Notes: generated from the letters alone by a model not told the origin. 64,000 bases of DNA from Marinobacter changyiensis (GCF_009193265.1 NZ_VZZZ01000003.1:248001-312000); one strand, 5' to 3'. Positions 17,430-26,857 are shown, numbered from the stretch's first letter. Numbers and translations are program-made.

Positions 17430-18632
17430 TCAACCACTGATATCGAACGAATCTCCAGGCACTCTCACCCAGCCTTCCATCAACACCCGGGCGCTGCGGC
17501 TCATAATCGCTTTTTTCACCGTCCATTCACCATTCACCTGGGTGGCCTCTGCGCCAACTCTCAAGGTGCCGGAAGGATGACCAAAACGCACGGCGGTGCG
17601 ATCTCCACCACCGGCGGCCAGGTTAACCAGGGTTTCCGGTACCGCCGCGGCGGTACCAATGGCTACTGCCGCAGTACCCATCATGGCGTGGTGAAGCTTA
17701 CCCATCGACAGTGCGCGCACCAGCAGATCAACCTGATCGGTAGTGACCTGCTTACCGCTGGAAGACACATACTCCGCCGGTTTGGCAACGAAGGCGACTT
17801 TTGGGGTGTGCTGGCGATTGGAAGCTTCTTCAATGGTGCTGACCAATCCCATACGCACCGCGCCATGGACACGGATAGTTTCGAACATGGCCAGCGCTCT
17901 GGGATCGCTATTGATCGCGTCCTGCAACTCGGCGCCGGTGTAGCCAATGTCTTCCGCATTCACGAAGATAGTGGGAATGCCAGCATTGATCATGGTAGCC
18001 CGGAGAGTGCCAACACCGGGCACATCCAGATCATCCACCCGATTGCCCGTCGGGAACATGGCGCCGTCGCCATCGGCCGGATCCATGAATTCAATCTGTA
18101 CTTCAGCAGCGGGGAAGGTAACGCCGTCGAGCTCGAAATCCCCGGTTTCCTGCACTTCCCCGCTGGTAATGGGAACGTGGGCGATGATGGTTTTCTGGAT
18201 GTTGGCTTGCCAGATCCTCACCGTTACCATGCCGTCTTGGGGGATACGGGCGGGATCAATCAATCCGCTGGTGATGGCAAAAGCGCCGACTGCTGCGGAC
18301 AGATTGCCGCAGTTGCCACTCCAGTCCACGAATGGCCGGTCGATGGAGACCTGACCGAACAGGTAATCCACGTCGTGGTCCGGCACGGTGGGTTTGGACA
18401 GAATGACGGTCTTGCTGGTGCTGGAGGTAGCACCACCCATACCGTCAATCTGCTTCTCGTAGGGGTCGGGACTGCCAATCACTCTGAGCAATAGCTGATC
18501 CCGGGCTATGCCAGGAGTCCGGGCTGCCTTGGGCAGATCATCCAGGCGGAAGAAGACGCCCTTGCTGGTACCTCCCCGCATGTACGTTGCGGGGATCCTG
18601 ATCTGTGGTGCGTGGGTTTTGGTCTGGCTCAT
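17430..18632 (-). CDS. prpF: 2-methylaconitate cis-trans isomerase
   Basis: A protein of 400 aa, PrpF family (diaminopimelate-epimerase fold). I start it at the second ATG of an ATGATG pair because GAGGAG is six bases upstream; the open frame extends a further 25 codons into acnD. It begins MSQTKTHAPQIRIPATYMRG with the conserved GGTSKGVFFRLDDLP, and has DYLFGQVSIDRPFVDWSGNC and NLSAAVGAFA, typical of the family. PrpF isomerises the 2-methylaconitate isomer made by AcnD so that aconitase can hydrate it. It starts eight bases after the acnD stop; the two work as a pair. Confidence 0.95.
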   Translation of the reverse strand: MSQTKTHAPQIRIPATYMRGGTSKGVFFRLDDLPKAARTPGIARDQLLLRVIGSPDPYEKQIDGMGGATSSTSKTVILSKPTVPDHDVDYLFGQVSIDRPFVDWSGNCGNLSAAVGAFAITSGLIDPARIPQDGMVTVRIWQANIQKTIIAHVPITSGEVQETGDFELDGVTFPAAEVQIEFMDPADGDGAMFPTGNRVDDLDVPGVGTLRATMINAGIPTIFVNAEDIGYTGAELQDAINSDPRALAMFETIRVHGAVRMGLVSTIEEASNRQHTPKVAFVAKPAEYVSSSGKQVTTDQVDLLVRALSMGKLHHAMMGTAAVAIGTAAAVPETLVNLAAGGGDRTAVRFGHPSGTLRVGAEATQVNGEWTVKKAIMSRSARVLMEGWVRVPGDSFDISG

Positions 18633-18642
18633 CATCGACTCC

Positions 18643-21240
18643 TCAGGCAACGGCTTCCGATTCCAGGAAATCCTGCGCAAAGCGTTGCAGTACGCCGCCG
18701 GCTTCATAGATTGACACTTCTTCCTGGGTATCGAGGCGGCAGGTCACTGGCACCTCCACGCTTTCGCCATTTTTGCGGTGGATGACCAGCGTAAGTATGG
18801 CTCGTGGCTTGTAATTGCCTACCACGTCGTAGGTTTCTGTACCGTCCAGTTGCAGCGTGTGGCGAGTAACGCCAGCATCGAATTCCAGCGGCATAACACC
18901 CATACCGATCAGGTTGGTACGGTGGATGCGCTCAAAGCCTTCCGCAGCAATGGCTTCCACGCCAGCCAGGCGCACGCCTTTGGCGGCCCAGTCACGGGAG
19001 GAACCCTGCCCGTAATCGGCACCTGCCACGATGATCAGCGGTTGCTTGCGGCTCATGTAGGTTTCGATCGCTTCCCACATGCGGGTGACCTTGCCTTCCG
19101 GCTCGAGTCGCGCGTAGGAGCCCTGCCTGACGTCACCCTTGTCGTCACGAACCATTTCGTTCATCAGCTTCGGGTTGGCAAAGGTCGCACGCTGGGCGGT
19201 CAGGTGATCGCCCCGGTGCGTGGCGTAGGAGTTAAAATCTTCCTCCGGCACACCCATCTTGTGCAGGTATTCCCCGGCGGCGCTGTCCATCATGATGGCG
19301 TTGGACGGTGACAGGTGGTCGGTGGTGATATTGTCCGGTAGCAGTGCCAGCGGGCGCATACCTTTCATGGCGCGCTCGCCTGCTAAAGCACCTTCCCAGT
19401 ATGGCGGACGGCGGATATAGGTACTTTGTGGACGCCATTCATACAACGGGTCGACCAGCGCCTGGGGGTCCCGGCTGAGGTCGAACATGGGAATGTACAC
19501 ATCCCGGAACTGCTGCGGCTTGACGCTTTGCTTGACGATGGCGTCGATCTCTTCGTCCGCCGGCCAGATGTCTTTCAGGGTGATGGGATTGCCATTCTGA
19601 TCGTGGCCGAGGGCATCTTTCTCGATATCGAAGCGGATGGTACCGGCAATGGCGTAAGCGACCACCAGAGGCGGCGATGCCAGGAAAGCCTGCTTGGCGT
19701 ATGGATGAATCCGGCCATCAAAATTACGGTTACCGGACAACACGGCCGTGGCGTAAAGGTCACGGTCGATCACTTCTTTCTGGATAACCGGATCCAGCGC
19801 GCCACTCATGCCGTTACAGGTGGTGCAGGCAAATGCCACCACGCCGAAACCGAGAGTTTCCAGTTCCGATAGCAGGTTGGCGTCTTCCATGTACATCTTG
19901 ACGGTTTTGGAACCTGGCGCCAGGGAGGATTTCACCCAGGGTTTGCGGGTGAGTCCCAACTTGTTGGCGTTACGTGCGATCAGGCCGGCAGCCACCATGT
20001 TGCGGGGGTTACTGGTATTGGTACAACTGGTGATGGCAGCAATAATGACAGCACCGTCGGGCATTTTGCCCTCTTCTTTTTCCCACTTGCCGGCCACACC
20101 GCGGCTGGTCAGCTCAGCGGTAGGCAGCCGTGAGTGGGGGTTGGACGGCCCCGCCATTGTGCGTTCCACCGATGAAAGATCAAACGTCAGTACCCGCTCA
20201 TACTCGACATTTGTCAGCGTGTCAGCCCACAGGCCAGTCTCTCTGGCGAACTGCTCCACCAGTCGTACCTGCTCGTCTTCACGGCCGGTGAGTTTGAGGT
20301 AATCCGTGGTTTGCTCGTCAATGTAGAACATGGCAGCCGTAGCGCCGTATTCCGGAGTCATGTTGGAGATTGTGGCGCGGTCGCCAACCGTCAGCCTGGA
20401 GGCACCTTCGCCGTAAAATTCAAGATAGGCTCCGACCACCCGTTCCTTTCGGAGGAACTCGGTCAGCGCCAGCACCAGATCGGTGCTGGTAATGCCGGGC
20501 TGCATTTTACCGGTGAGCTCTACACCGACGATGTCTGGCAGGCGCATATAGGAGGCACGGCCCAGCATCACACTTTCGGCTTCCAGGCCACCAACGCCGA
20601 CCGAGAGGACGCCCAGGGCATCGACCATCGGAGTGTGGCTGTCGGTGCCGACACAGGTATCCACAAAGGCCACGCCATCACGCACCTGGACCACCGGCGA
20701 CATCTTCTCCAGATTAATCTGGTGCATGATGCCGTTACCTGGGGGAATCACATCGACATTCTTGAAGGCGGTCTTGGTCCAGTTTATGAAGTGAAAACGG
20801 TCGTCGTTACGACGGTCTTCAATGGCGCGGTTCTTTTCAAAGGCATCTTTTTCGAATCCGGCGTGCTCAACAGCCAGGGAGTGATCAACGATCAGCTGGG
20901 TGGGTACCACCGGGTTAACTTTGGCAGGATCACCGCCCTTCTCGGCAATGGCATCCCGCAGACCCGCCAGGTCCACCAGCGCGGTCTGACCGAGGATGTC
21001 GTGGCATACCACACGGGCTGGGTACCAGGGAAAATCCAGGTCCCGCTTGCGCTCGATCAATTGCTTGAGAGCATCCGTCAGCATGGCGGAATCACAGCGC
21101 CGTACCAGATTCTCCGCCAGCACACGGGAAGTGTACGGGAGTTTGTCGTAGGCGCCGGGCTGGATCGCATCGACAGCTTCACGGGTGTCGAAATAATCGA
21201 AATCGGTGCCGGATAAGGGCTTGCGGTAGTCGGTGTTCAT
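18643..21240 (-). CDS. acnD: Fe/S-dependent 2-methylcitrate dehydratase
   Basis: A protein of 865 aa, the usual length for AcnD. The ATG at 21240 (MNTDYRKPLSGTDFDYFDTR) is the family start; the frame is open 20 codons upstream but without family similarity. The aconitase domain carries the cluster cysteines in AAITSCTNTSNPRNM and FACTTCNGMSG, and the C-terminal swivel domain has ADYGQGSSRDWAAKGVRLAG. It dehydrates 2-methylcitrate in the propionate pathway and needs PrpF, encoded just downstream. It lies 79 bp after prpC in the same operon. Confidence 0.96.
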   Translation of the reverse strand: MNTDYRKPLSGTDFDYFDTREAVDAIQPGAYDKLPYTSRVLAENLVRRCDSAMLTDALKQLIERKRDLDFPWYPARVVCHDILGQTALVDLAGLRDAIAEKGGDPAKVNPVVPTQLIVDHSLAVEHAGFEKDAFEKNRAIEDRRNDDRFHFINWTKTAFKNVDVIPPGNGIMHQINLEKMSPVVQVRDGVAFVDTCVGTDSHTPMVDALGVLSVGVGGLEAESVMLGRASYMRLPDIVGVELTGKMQPGITSTDLVLALTEFLRKERVVGAYLEFYGEGASRLTVGDRATISNMTPEYGATAAMFYIDEQTTDYLKLTGREDEQVRLVEQFARETGLWADTLTNVEYERVLTFDLSSVERTMAGPSNPHSRLPTAELTSRGVAGKWEKEEGKMPDGAVIIAAITSCTNTSNPRNMVAAGLIARNANKLGLTRKPWVKSSLAPGSKTVKMYMEDANLLSELETLGFGVVAFACTTCNGMSGALDPVIQKEVIDRDLYATAVLSGNRNFDGRIHPYAKQAFLASPPLVVAYAIAGTIRFDIEKDALGHDQNGNPITLKDIWPADEEIDAIVKQSVKPQQFRDVYIPMFDLSRDPQALVDPLYEWRPQSTYIRRPPYWEGALAGERAMKGMRPLALLPDNITTDHLSPSNAIMMDSAAGEYLHKMGVPEEDFNSYATHRGDHLTAQRATFANPKLMNEMVRDDKGDVRQGSYARLEPEGKVTRMWEAIETYMSRKQPLIIVAGADYGQGSSRDWAAKGVRLAGVEAIAAEGFERIHRTNLIGMGVMPLEFDAGVTRHTLQLDGTETYDVVGNYKPRAILTLVIHRKNGESVEVPVTCRLDTQEEVSIYEAGGVLQRFAQDFLESEAVA

Positions 21241-21319
21241 GGCTAGAGACTCAATTAAAGAAGAACATTTTGGCGCCGCTGAAAACATCAGAGCGGGCAT
21301 GCAGCGGCAGACAGATCAT

Positions 21320-22447
21320 TCAGGGGCGTTCGTCGATGGGCACCCACTTGGAGTCCGACGGCCCGGTATAGTCCGCGCTCGGGCGAATAATACGGTTGTT
21401 TTCACGCTGTTCCTTCACGTGGGCGGTCCAGCCGGAGACCCGGGACATCACGAAGATCGGTGTGAACAGTTCGGTAGGAATACCCATGAAATGATAAGCC
21501 GAGGCGTGGAAGAAATCGGCGTTGCAGAACAGCTTCTTCTCCCGCCACATAACTTCTTCACAACGCACTGACACCGGGTAGAGCACCTTGTCTCCGACCT
21601 CCTCAGCTAGCTTCTCGGACCACTTCTTGATGATGCCGTTGCGCGGGTCGGAGTCGCTGTAGACGGCGTGCCCGAAGCCCATGATTTTTTCTTTGCGCTC
21701 AAGCATTCCCAGCAGGCCCTTCTCTGCCTCGTCCGGCGTTTTGAAACGCTGGATCAGTTCCATGGCTGCCTCGTTGGCACCGCCGTGCAAGGGGCCACGA
21801 AGGGTGCCGATGGCGCCGGTCACGCAGCTATGGATGTCCGACAGCGTGGAAGCGCAAACCCGGGCAGTAAAGGTAGAGGCGTTGAACTCATGCTCGGCGT
21901 AAAGAATCAGCGACACGTTCATGACGCGCTCGTGGAGCTCGCTGGGCTTGTTGCCGTGGAGCAATTCCAGGAAATGTCCACCAATAGAATCACAATCACC
22001 ATCGGTTTTAATGCGGACGCCGTCGGTGACGAAGCGGTACCAGTAACAGATAATACTGGCGAAAGCCGCCAGCATGCGGTCAATCTTGTCGTCCTGCTCG
22101 CTGAAATCCCGTTCGGTTTCCAGATTGCCCAGCATCGAGCAGCCGGTGCGCATGACGTCCATCGGATGAGCATCTTTGGGGATCAGCTCGAGCACAGACT
22201 TGAGTGAGTCCGGCAGGGTTCGCAGACCACTCAGCTTCTGTTTATAGGCATCGAGCTCCTGACGGTTGGGCAGCTTGCCCCGCAGCAGCAGATAAGCAAT
22301 TTCTTCAAACTGGGCGTTCTCGGCGAGGTCGGCGATCTCGTAGCCACGATACGTCAGCCCAGCGCCGCTTTTGCCGACGGTACACAGCGCGGTTTCGCCC
22401 GCAACCTGGCCGCGAAGGCCCGCGCTATTCTGTTTTTGCTCAGCCAT
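21320..22447 (-). CDS. prpC: 2-methylcitrate synthase
   Basis: A protein of 375 aa starting MAEQKQNSAGLRGQVAGETA with GGGGA upstream. The open frame runs a further 101 codons, but that part is translated REP repeat and is not coding. Citrate-synthase family blocks are present: GLTYRGYEIADLAENAQFEE, HEFNASTFTARVCASTLSD (catalytic His region) and GPLHGGANEAAMELIQ. Near 265-275, MGFGHAVYSDSDPR carries a further catalytic His. It condenses propionyl-CoA with oxaloacetate. It is separated from prpB by two REP pairs, which may reduce read-through or stabilise the prpB message. Confidence 0.96.
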   Translation of the reverse strand: MAEQKQNSAGLRGQVAGETALCTVGKSGAGLTYRGYEIADLAENAQFEEIAYLLLRGKLPNRQELDAYKQKLSGLRTLPDSLKSVLELIPKDAHPMDVMRTGCSMLGNLETERDFSEQDDKIDRMLAAFASIICYWYRFVTDGVRIKTDGDCDSIGGHFLELLHGNKPSELHERVMNVSLILYAEHEFNASTFTARVCASTLSDIHSCVTGAIGTLRGPLHGGANEAAMELIQRFKTPDEAEKGLLGMLERKEKIMGFGHAVYSDSDPRNGIIKKWSEKLAEEVGDKVLYPVSVRCEEVMWREKKLFCNADFFHASAYHFMGIPTELFTPIFVMSRVSGWTAHVKEQRENNRIIRPSADYTGPSDSKWVPIDERP

Positions 22448-22525
22448 TGTGTTCCCCTTTGAATTTTTACGATGTCGTATTTTAAAAGGTGCGGTCTCGG
22501 CCGATGGCCTTGGCGCTAATCTCTC

Positions 22526-22588
22526 TTCGCGACTGAAGTCGCTCCTACAATATTGCCCAAGACCCGTAGGAGCGGTTTCAACCGCGAT
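22526..22588. repeat. REP pair (BIME-like) A
   Basis: TTCGCGACTGAAGTCGCTCC (with TACAA after it) and, about 15 bp on, GTAGGAGCGGTTTCAACCGC with GA. The two are inverted copies of one REP type: a GTAGGAGCG head plus a GCGACT/AGTCGC or GCGGTT/ACCGC hairpin. It lies between prpB and prpC. Confidence 0.9.
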
Positions 22589-22612
22589 CTTTGTTGTTGA
22601 CGGTCGCCTCAT

Positions 22613-22685
22613 TTCGCGACTGAAGTCGCTCCTACAATTTGCCCGAGCACCGGGTCCACCCTGTAGGAGCGGTTTCAACCGCGAT
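22613..22685. repeat. REP pair (BIME-like) B
   Basis: A second copy of the same inverted REP pair, 25 bp after A, with a different spacer. Such elements are usually moved by RAYT transposases acting in trans; none is in the window. Confidence 0.9.
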
Positions 22686-22703
22686 TCTTTATTCAGACGA
22701 ATG

Positions 22704-23588
22704 TTACTTCTTCTGCTGAAATAACTGGTCCAGCTTCTGTTCAAATTCATGGTAATTCAGGAAATCATACAGCTCCATGCGAGTCTGCATTTTGTCTACG
22801 ACGTCTTTCTGGTCGCCCTTGGTCAGAATGTTCTGGTAAACCTCAAGGGCTGCCTTGTTCATGGCGCGAAATGCGCTCAGGGGATACAGCACCATGGCAG
22901 CACCGGCGTCTGCGAGCTCTTGCCGATTGTATAAAGGTGTCGCGCCGAATTCGGTGATGTTGGCCAGGATGGGCGCATCAACAGCGGAAGAGAACGCCTT
23001 GTAATGCTCGAGCTCGGTCACCGCCTCGGCAAAAATGCCGTCGGCACCGGCTTCTATACACGCCTGGGCACGGTCAATGGCGGCATCCAGCCCTTCCTGC
23101 TGGAAGGCGTCGGTGCGGGCCATTATAAAGAAGTCTTCGTCTTCCCGGGCATCTACACAGGCCTTGATGCGATCTACCATCTCGTCTTTGGAAACAATGG
23201 CCTTGTTGGGCCGGTGCCCGCAGCGTTTCTGTGCCACCTGGTCTTCAATATGGACGGCCGCAGCGCCTGCACGCTCCATCTGCTGAATGGTACGGGTAAT
23301 GTTGAAAGCCCCGCCCCAACCGGTATCGATGTCTACCAACAGCGGCGTATCGGAGGCATTGGTAATGCGACGAACATCCTCAATCACATCGTTAAGTGAT
23401 GTCATGCCCAGATCCGGCAAACCATAGGATGCATTAGCCACGCCGCCGCCTGACAGATAAATAGCCTGATGCCCGACTTTCTCAGCCATCATGGCGGTGT
23501 AGGCATTGATGGTGCCGACAATCTGGAGGGGATGGTTATCTTTCAGCGCCTTACGGAAACGGGCACCGGGTGATGGTTTATGAGACAT
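22704..23588 (-). CDS. prpB: 2-methylisocitrate lyase
   Basis: A protein of 294 aa, the usual length, of the isocitrate-lyase/PEP-mutase family. [19 protein letters not shown] and DIDTGWGG are substrate and Mg blocks; KRCGH near residues 121-125 carries the catalytic Cys. It cleaves 2-methylisocitrate to pyruvate and succinate, the last step of the methylcitrate cycle. It is the first enzyme gene after the GntR regulator, with a 44-bp gap. AGGAGCTCC lies just before the ATG. Confidence 0.96.
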   Translation of the reverse strand: MSHKPSPGARFRKALKDNHPLQIVGTINAYTAMMAEKVGHQAIYLSGGGVANASYGLPDLGMTSLNDVIEDVRRITNASDTPLLVDIDTGWGGAFNITRTIQQMERAGAAAVHIEDQVAQKRCGHRPNKAIVSKDEMVDRIKACVDAREDEDFFIMARTDAFQQEGLDAAIDRAQACIEAGADGIFAEAVTELEHYKAFSSAVDAPILANITEFGATPLYNRQELADAGAAMVLYPLSAFRAMNKAALEVYQNILTKGDQKDVVDKMQTRMELYDFLNYHEFEQKLDQLFQQKK

Positions 23589-23632
23589 AGTGGAGCTCCT
23601 GTGGTTATAGGGTCAGGTCTTCCGGAAAGCCT

Positions 23633-24310
23633 TCAGATATCCAGAACACCGTCTCTGATTTTCTGTTCTATGTTTTTTCTGGCGGCATTGATGTGTCTGC
23701 GCATCAGGAATTCAGCCAGTTCACCGTCCCGCTGGGCAATCGCTTCAGCAATGCGCCGATGCTCACCCAAAGCTTTCTGCGGCCGGCCGGCCGAAGTACT
23801 CAACCGGTAGCGGTACATTCTGACCATGTAGTACAGGTCACCCAGCAGCATCTGTGCAAGTTTGGCATTCCGGCTGCCGGTGGCAATACGGTGGTGAAAA
23901 TCGTAGTCGCCTTCACCCTGGTAATACGCCTGCCCGTGGGCTTGCTCGATCATCGCTTCGTGGCTGTCCAGGGTGGCGTGCAAATCGGCAATCTCTGCGT
24001 CAGTCATGCGTTCGGCAGCCTGTCGCGCGGCCAGACCTTCCATGATTTCGCGAATGTGATACAGCTCGATAAGCTCATCCGCGCTGACCGACACCACCTT
24101 TACCCCGGCATGGGGACGGCGCACTAACAAGCCCCGGGATTCAAGCCGACCTAAGGCTTCCCGCAATGGCCCTCGCGTCAGATTAAAACGCGCACACAAT
24201 TCAATCTCGCCAATTTTCTCACCAGGCGCCAAATCGCCTTTTACGATAGCGGTTTGCAGAGACTCAAAGGCATCGTCTGCCCTGGTTTGGGACTGAATTG
24301 TCGCGTGCAT
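23633..24310 (-). CDS. GntR/FadR-type regulator of the methylcitrate genes
   Basis: A protein of 225 aa starting MHATIQSQTRADDAFESLQT. The N-terminal winged helix has GEKIGEIELCARFNLTRGPL, typical of GntR. The C-terminal FCD domain supplies metal or ligand histidines (HREIMEGL, DYDFHHRIA and EHRRIAEAI). FCD regulators respond to small organic acids; here 2-methylcitrate or 2-methylisocitrate is a likely ligand because the gene leads the prp operon. A perfect palindrome TTGTTAACAA lies 9-18 bp before its start and may be its own operator. I start at the ATG; a TTG six codons upstream is less likely. Confidence 0.93.
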   Translation of the reverse strand: MHATIQSQTRADDAFESLQTAIVKGDLAPGEKIGEIELCARFNLTRGPLREALGRLESRGLLVRRPHAGVKVVSVSADELIELYHIREIMEGLAARQAAERMTDAEIADLHATLDSHEAMIEQAHGQAYYQGEGDYDFHHRIATGSRNAKLAQMLLGDLYYMVRMYRYRLSTSAGRPQKALGEHRRIAEAIAQRDGELAEFLMRRHINAARKNIEQKIRDGVLDI

Positions 24311-24318
24311 GGTTACTT

Positions 24319-24328
24319 TTGTTAACAA
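24319..24328. promoter_or_regulatory. Candidate operator palindrome upstream of the GntR gene
   Basis: TTGTTAACAA is a perfect 10-bp palindrome just before the gntR start codon. Placement suggests autoregulation. It is short, so chance occurrence is possible. Confidence 0.4.
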
Positions 24329-24551
24329 TATGGGATTTATAAGCGAAAAATTTACGCCTTACCGGCCAGATTGTCAACAATCCGTGAGGCTGCGCATATC
24401 ATCAGCACACGGTGCGTGCTCCCTCATTACCAGCATTTCCAAATTGGAAGCTGGTGTTTTCCGGCCTCCTGTTTGTTTAAAAAGTCCGGTACACTTAACA
24501 GTTCAATAGCTCCAGCTCTGCCCCGTCATGTTTTTTGATAAGGATGCCAAA

Positions 24552-25424
24552 ATGATCAAAAAGTGCCTTTTCCCTGTTGCCGGCTATGGAACCCGCTTTC
24601 TCCCTGCCACCAAGGCGATGCCGAAAGAAATTCTTCCGATTGTTAACAAACCTCTGGTGCAATACGGGGTTGAAGAGGCTGCTGATGCCGGGATACACGA
24701 GTTCGGTTTTGTAACAGGCCGCGGTAAACGTGCCATTGAAGATCACTTCGACATCAGTTATGAGCTGGAACACCAGATCGCCGGGTCCGGCAAAGAAGAC
24801 CTGCTGGCATCCATTCGCGACCTGATTGATAACAACAGCTTTGCGTTTACCCGTCAGAACGAGATGAAAGGCTTGGGACACGCGATCCTTACTGGCCGCA
24901 ATCTTGTGGGTGACAACCCGTTTGCGGTGGTACTGGCCGATGACTTCTGTGTCGCAGATGGCGCCGAAGACGGTGTTCTGGCGCAGATGGTCAAGCTTTA
25001 CAGCCAGTTCCGGTGCTCCATCGTTGCCATTGAGGAAGTGCCGGCTGACGAAACCCATAAATACGGGGTTATCGCGGGCGAGTCCATGAAGGACGGGCTT
25101 TACCGGATTACAGACATGGTCGAGAAACCGGCACCAGAAGATGCCCCCAGCAACCTGGCGATCATCGGTCGGTATATCCTGACACCGGATATTTTCGACA
25201 TTATTGAACGCACGCCCCCGGGTAAAAACGGCGAGGTGCAGATTACAGACGCGCTGTTGGAACAAGCCAAGAATGGTTGTGTGCTGGCCTACAAATTCAA
25301 AGGGCGTCGTTTTGACTGCGGCAGCATTGATGGCTTTGTAGAAGCAACAAACTATGTTTACGAGAACATTTATAAAGCCGGTAAGGACACCTCGGCAAGT
25401 GGTAGCAAAAAAGCGAAGAAGTGA
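24552..25424 (+). CDS. galU: UTP-glucose-1-phosphate uridylyltransferase
   Basis: A protein of 290 aa starting MIKKCLFPVAGYGTRFLPAT, with AAGGA eight bases upstream; an in-frame ATG eight codons earlier lacks a ribosome site. The nucleotidyltransferase loop GYGTRFLPATKAMPKEILPI and the block GEVQITDALLEQA are those of bacterial GalU. It makes UDP-glucose from UTP and glucose-1-phosphate in the cytoplasm. UDP-glucose feeds lipopolysaccharide and exopolysaccharide synthesis, and so the locus at 1-12 kb. It is divergent from gntR and followed by a REP pair. Confidence 0.96.
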   Translation: MIKKCLFPVAGYGTRFLPATKAMPKEILPIVNKPLVQYGVEEAADAGIHEFGFVTGRGKRAIEDHFDISYELEHQIAGSGKEDLLASIRDLIDNNSFAFTRQNEMKGLGHAILTGRNLVGDNPFAVVLADDFCVADGAEDGVLAQMVKLYSQFRCSIVAIEEVPADETHKYGVIAGESMKDGLYRITDMVEKPAPEDAPSNLAIIGRYILTPDIFDIIERTPPGKNGEVQITDALLEQAKNGCVLAYKFKGRRFDCGSIDGFVEATNYVYENIYKAGKDTSASGSKKAKK

Positions 25425-25451
25425 TCTGCCGTGAATTTGGCATTGGCCTGA

Positions 25452-25532
25452 TTCGCGACTGAAGTCGCTCCTACAATATAAAGTTAGCCTCAAGTTTTGG
25501 CGTTCCTTGTAGGAGCGGTTTTAACCGCGAAT
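25452..25532. repeat. REP pair (BIME-like) C
   Basis: A third inverted pair of the same REP type (TTCGCGACTGAAGTCGCTCC and TGTAGGAGCGGTTTTAACCG) after galU, in the convergent gap to the HTH gene. It may also act as a transcription barrier. Confidence 0.9.
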
Positions 25533-25543
25533 TTTTTAAGCGG

Positions 25544-25960
25544 TCAACGATTCAGCAATTGCATGACCATGCGCTGATTTTCGTTGGTGTTTATGCGGAA
25601 GCGGCGTAGCAGTTCGGCTTCGTCTTCTGTCAGTTGCAGGCGTCCGATTTCTTTTTCGAGCTGGACGAGACACTCGTTCAGGTCAGCTCCGTTGCCGAAG
25701 GTCAGGCCGGGCAGTTCGAGCTGGCCTGCATCGACCAGGCCTTCAAAATCCAGCAGGATTTCAAGGGTTGTTCCGGTCCTGAGACAGAGATCCATCAATT
25801 CGATGACGCCCGGGTAACTTCGGCGCCTGGGGTCTGATGACTCCCAGCGGTCCACCTCAGCTTCATCCACACTGCATATGCGGGCAACATCTGCTCGGGA
25901 AAGTTTAAGGTTGTCCCGCAGGTGCTTTAAACGTCGATGAAATGACTGCATGTAACGCAT
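25544..25960 (-). CDS. XRE-type helix-turn-helix regulator
   Basis: A protein of 138 aa. Residues about 10-50 form a Cro/CI-type helix-turn-helix (LKHLRDNLKLSRADVARICS, then VDEAEVDRWESS). The rest is helical and acidic with LQLTEDEAELLRRFR near the C-terminus, a pattern seen in small regulators of marine gammaproteobacteria. No ligand domain is recognised. It is convergent with galU and follows the crotonase gene on the same strand with a gap of about 70 bp. The target is unknown. Confidence 0.8.
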   Translation of the reverse strand: MRYMQSFHRRLKHLRDNLKLSRADVARICSVDEAEVDRWESSDPRRRSYPGVIELMDLCLRTGTTLEILLDFEGLVDAGQLELPGLTFGNGADLNECLVQLEKEIGRLQLTEDEAELLRRFRINTNENQRMVMQLLNR

Positions 25961-26032
25961 AACTGCTCGCCCTCGATAACTCCACTGTCAAACACACCAA
26001 TGTGCCCGCTCAAACGGCGCCGGTTACGTTCA

Positions 26033-26857
26033 TTATGGATTCGACCAGTTCGGGCTTCTGCCCTCTTGCGCAGCTTGCTGCGCTTCGGCCGGATCACCGC
26101 TGTCTATGATCTGCTCCAGCCAGTCGCGCTCAGCGGCAAAGCCGGTTTCCAACGGCCTCATGCGCGCATGTTCTATCAACTGCTTGGCGGCACGGCTCGC
26201 TTTCGGGCTCTGGCGCACTGCTCGCTTAGCCCACTGAGTGGCACGAAGCACCACTTCTCCGACAGCGGTAACCTCGTCCACCAGGCCGATTGACAGCGCC
26301 TCCTGAGCGTCGAGGGGTTCTTCTAACAGGATGATCCGCTTGGCCCGGGACTCCCCCACAAGTCGGGGCAGCAACTGGGTGCCCCCACCAAATGCCAGCC
26401 GCCCGGCGGAACCGGTTGTAAACTGGAATCGAGCGGTATCCGCACACACCCGGAAGTCACAATTGAGCGCCAGTGCAACGCCTTCATTGTGCGCATCTCC
26501 GGTGATCGCAGCCAACGTCACCCCAGGAAATCTTCTGAGGGCGCTAAAGGCCTGAGCGAACAAGCGACCGAGATTGGCCCCTTTTAACGGGTCTTTTATG
26601 GCCAGAATATCCGGGTCCAGGCCGGCAGAAAACCAGGCATTACCACGCCCTTCCCCGGACTCCTCCGCCATTATGATCAGGCAACGGCAGTTTACCTCGC
26701 GGCCCAGTGCCAGTATGTGGTTGTGAAACTGCTCCAGCATTGTCTCGGACCACTCATGACGGGGCGGATTTGCAAGCCCCAGTGTGGCAATCGCACCCTC
26801 CTGAGTAACCGTGACCTGATGTTCATCTTGCAAACCGGGACACTCCCTGAAAAACAT
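26033..26857 (-). CDS. Enoyl-CoA hydratase/isomerase family protein
   Basis: A protein of 274 aa of crotonase fold. GNAWFSAGLDPDILAIKDP near residue 70 is the first oxyanion-hole block, and FPGVTLAAITGDAHNEGVAL near 110 is the second. In canonical hydratases the second block reads A-x-x-G-x-A-x-G-G-G; here the Gly-Gly-Gly is replaced by N-E-G, so the classical reaction is uncertain. A TTG at codon 9 with AGGGAG upstream may be the true start, as the first eight residues are unlike the family. It could act on branched or unusual acyl-CoA. The gene stands alone. Confidence 0.85.
   Translation of the reverse strand: MFFRECPGLQDEHQVTVTQEGAIATLGLANPPRHEWSETMLEQFHNHILALGREVNCRCLIIMAEESGEGRGNAWFSAGLDPDILAIKDPLKGANLGRLFAQAFSALRRFPGVTLAAITGDAHNEGVALALNCDFRVCADTARFQFTTGSAGRLAFGGGTQLLPRLVGESRAKRIILLEEPLDAQEALSIGLVDEVTAVGEVVLRATQWAKRAVRQSPKASRAAKQLIEHARMRPLETGFAAERDWLEQIIDSGDPAEAQQAAQEGRSPNWSNP

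Noticed and set aside
17577..18494. Plus-strand open frame of 305 codons
   Set aside because: It is antisense to prpF and shows no protein-like composition.
20311..21216. Long plus-strand open frame of 301 codons
   Set aside because: It lies antisense inside acnD, has no ribosome site or family match, and such frames are common in GC-rich genes.
22448..22750. A 101-residue N-terminal extension of PrpC
   Set aside because: It is translated REP sequence (CRSDFSRE repeats), while GGGGA and the family start lie at 22447.
24495..25493. Minus-strand open frame of 332 codons
   Set aside because: It is antisense to galU and starts within a REP pair.
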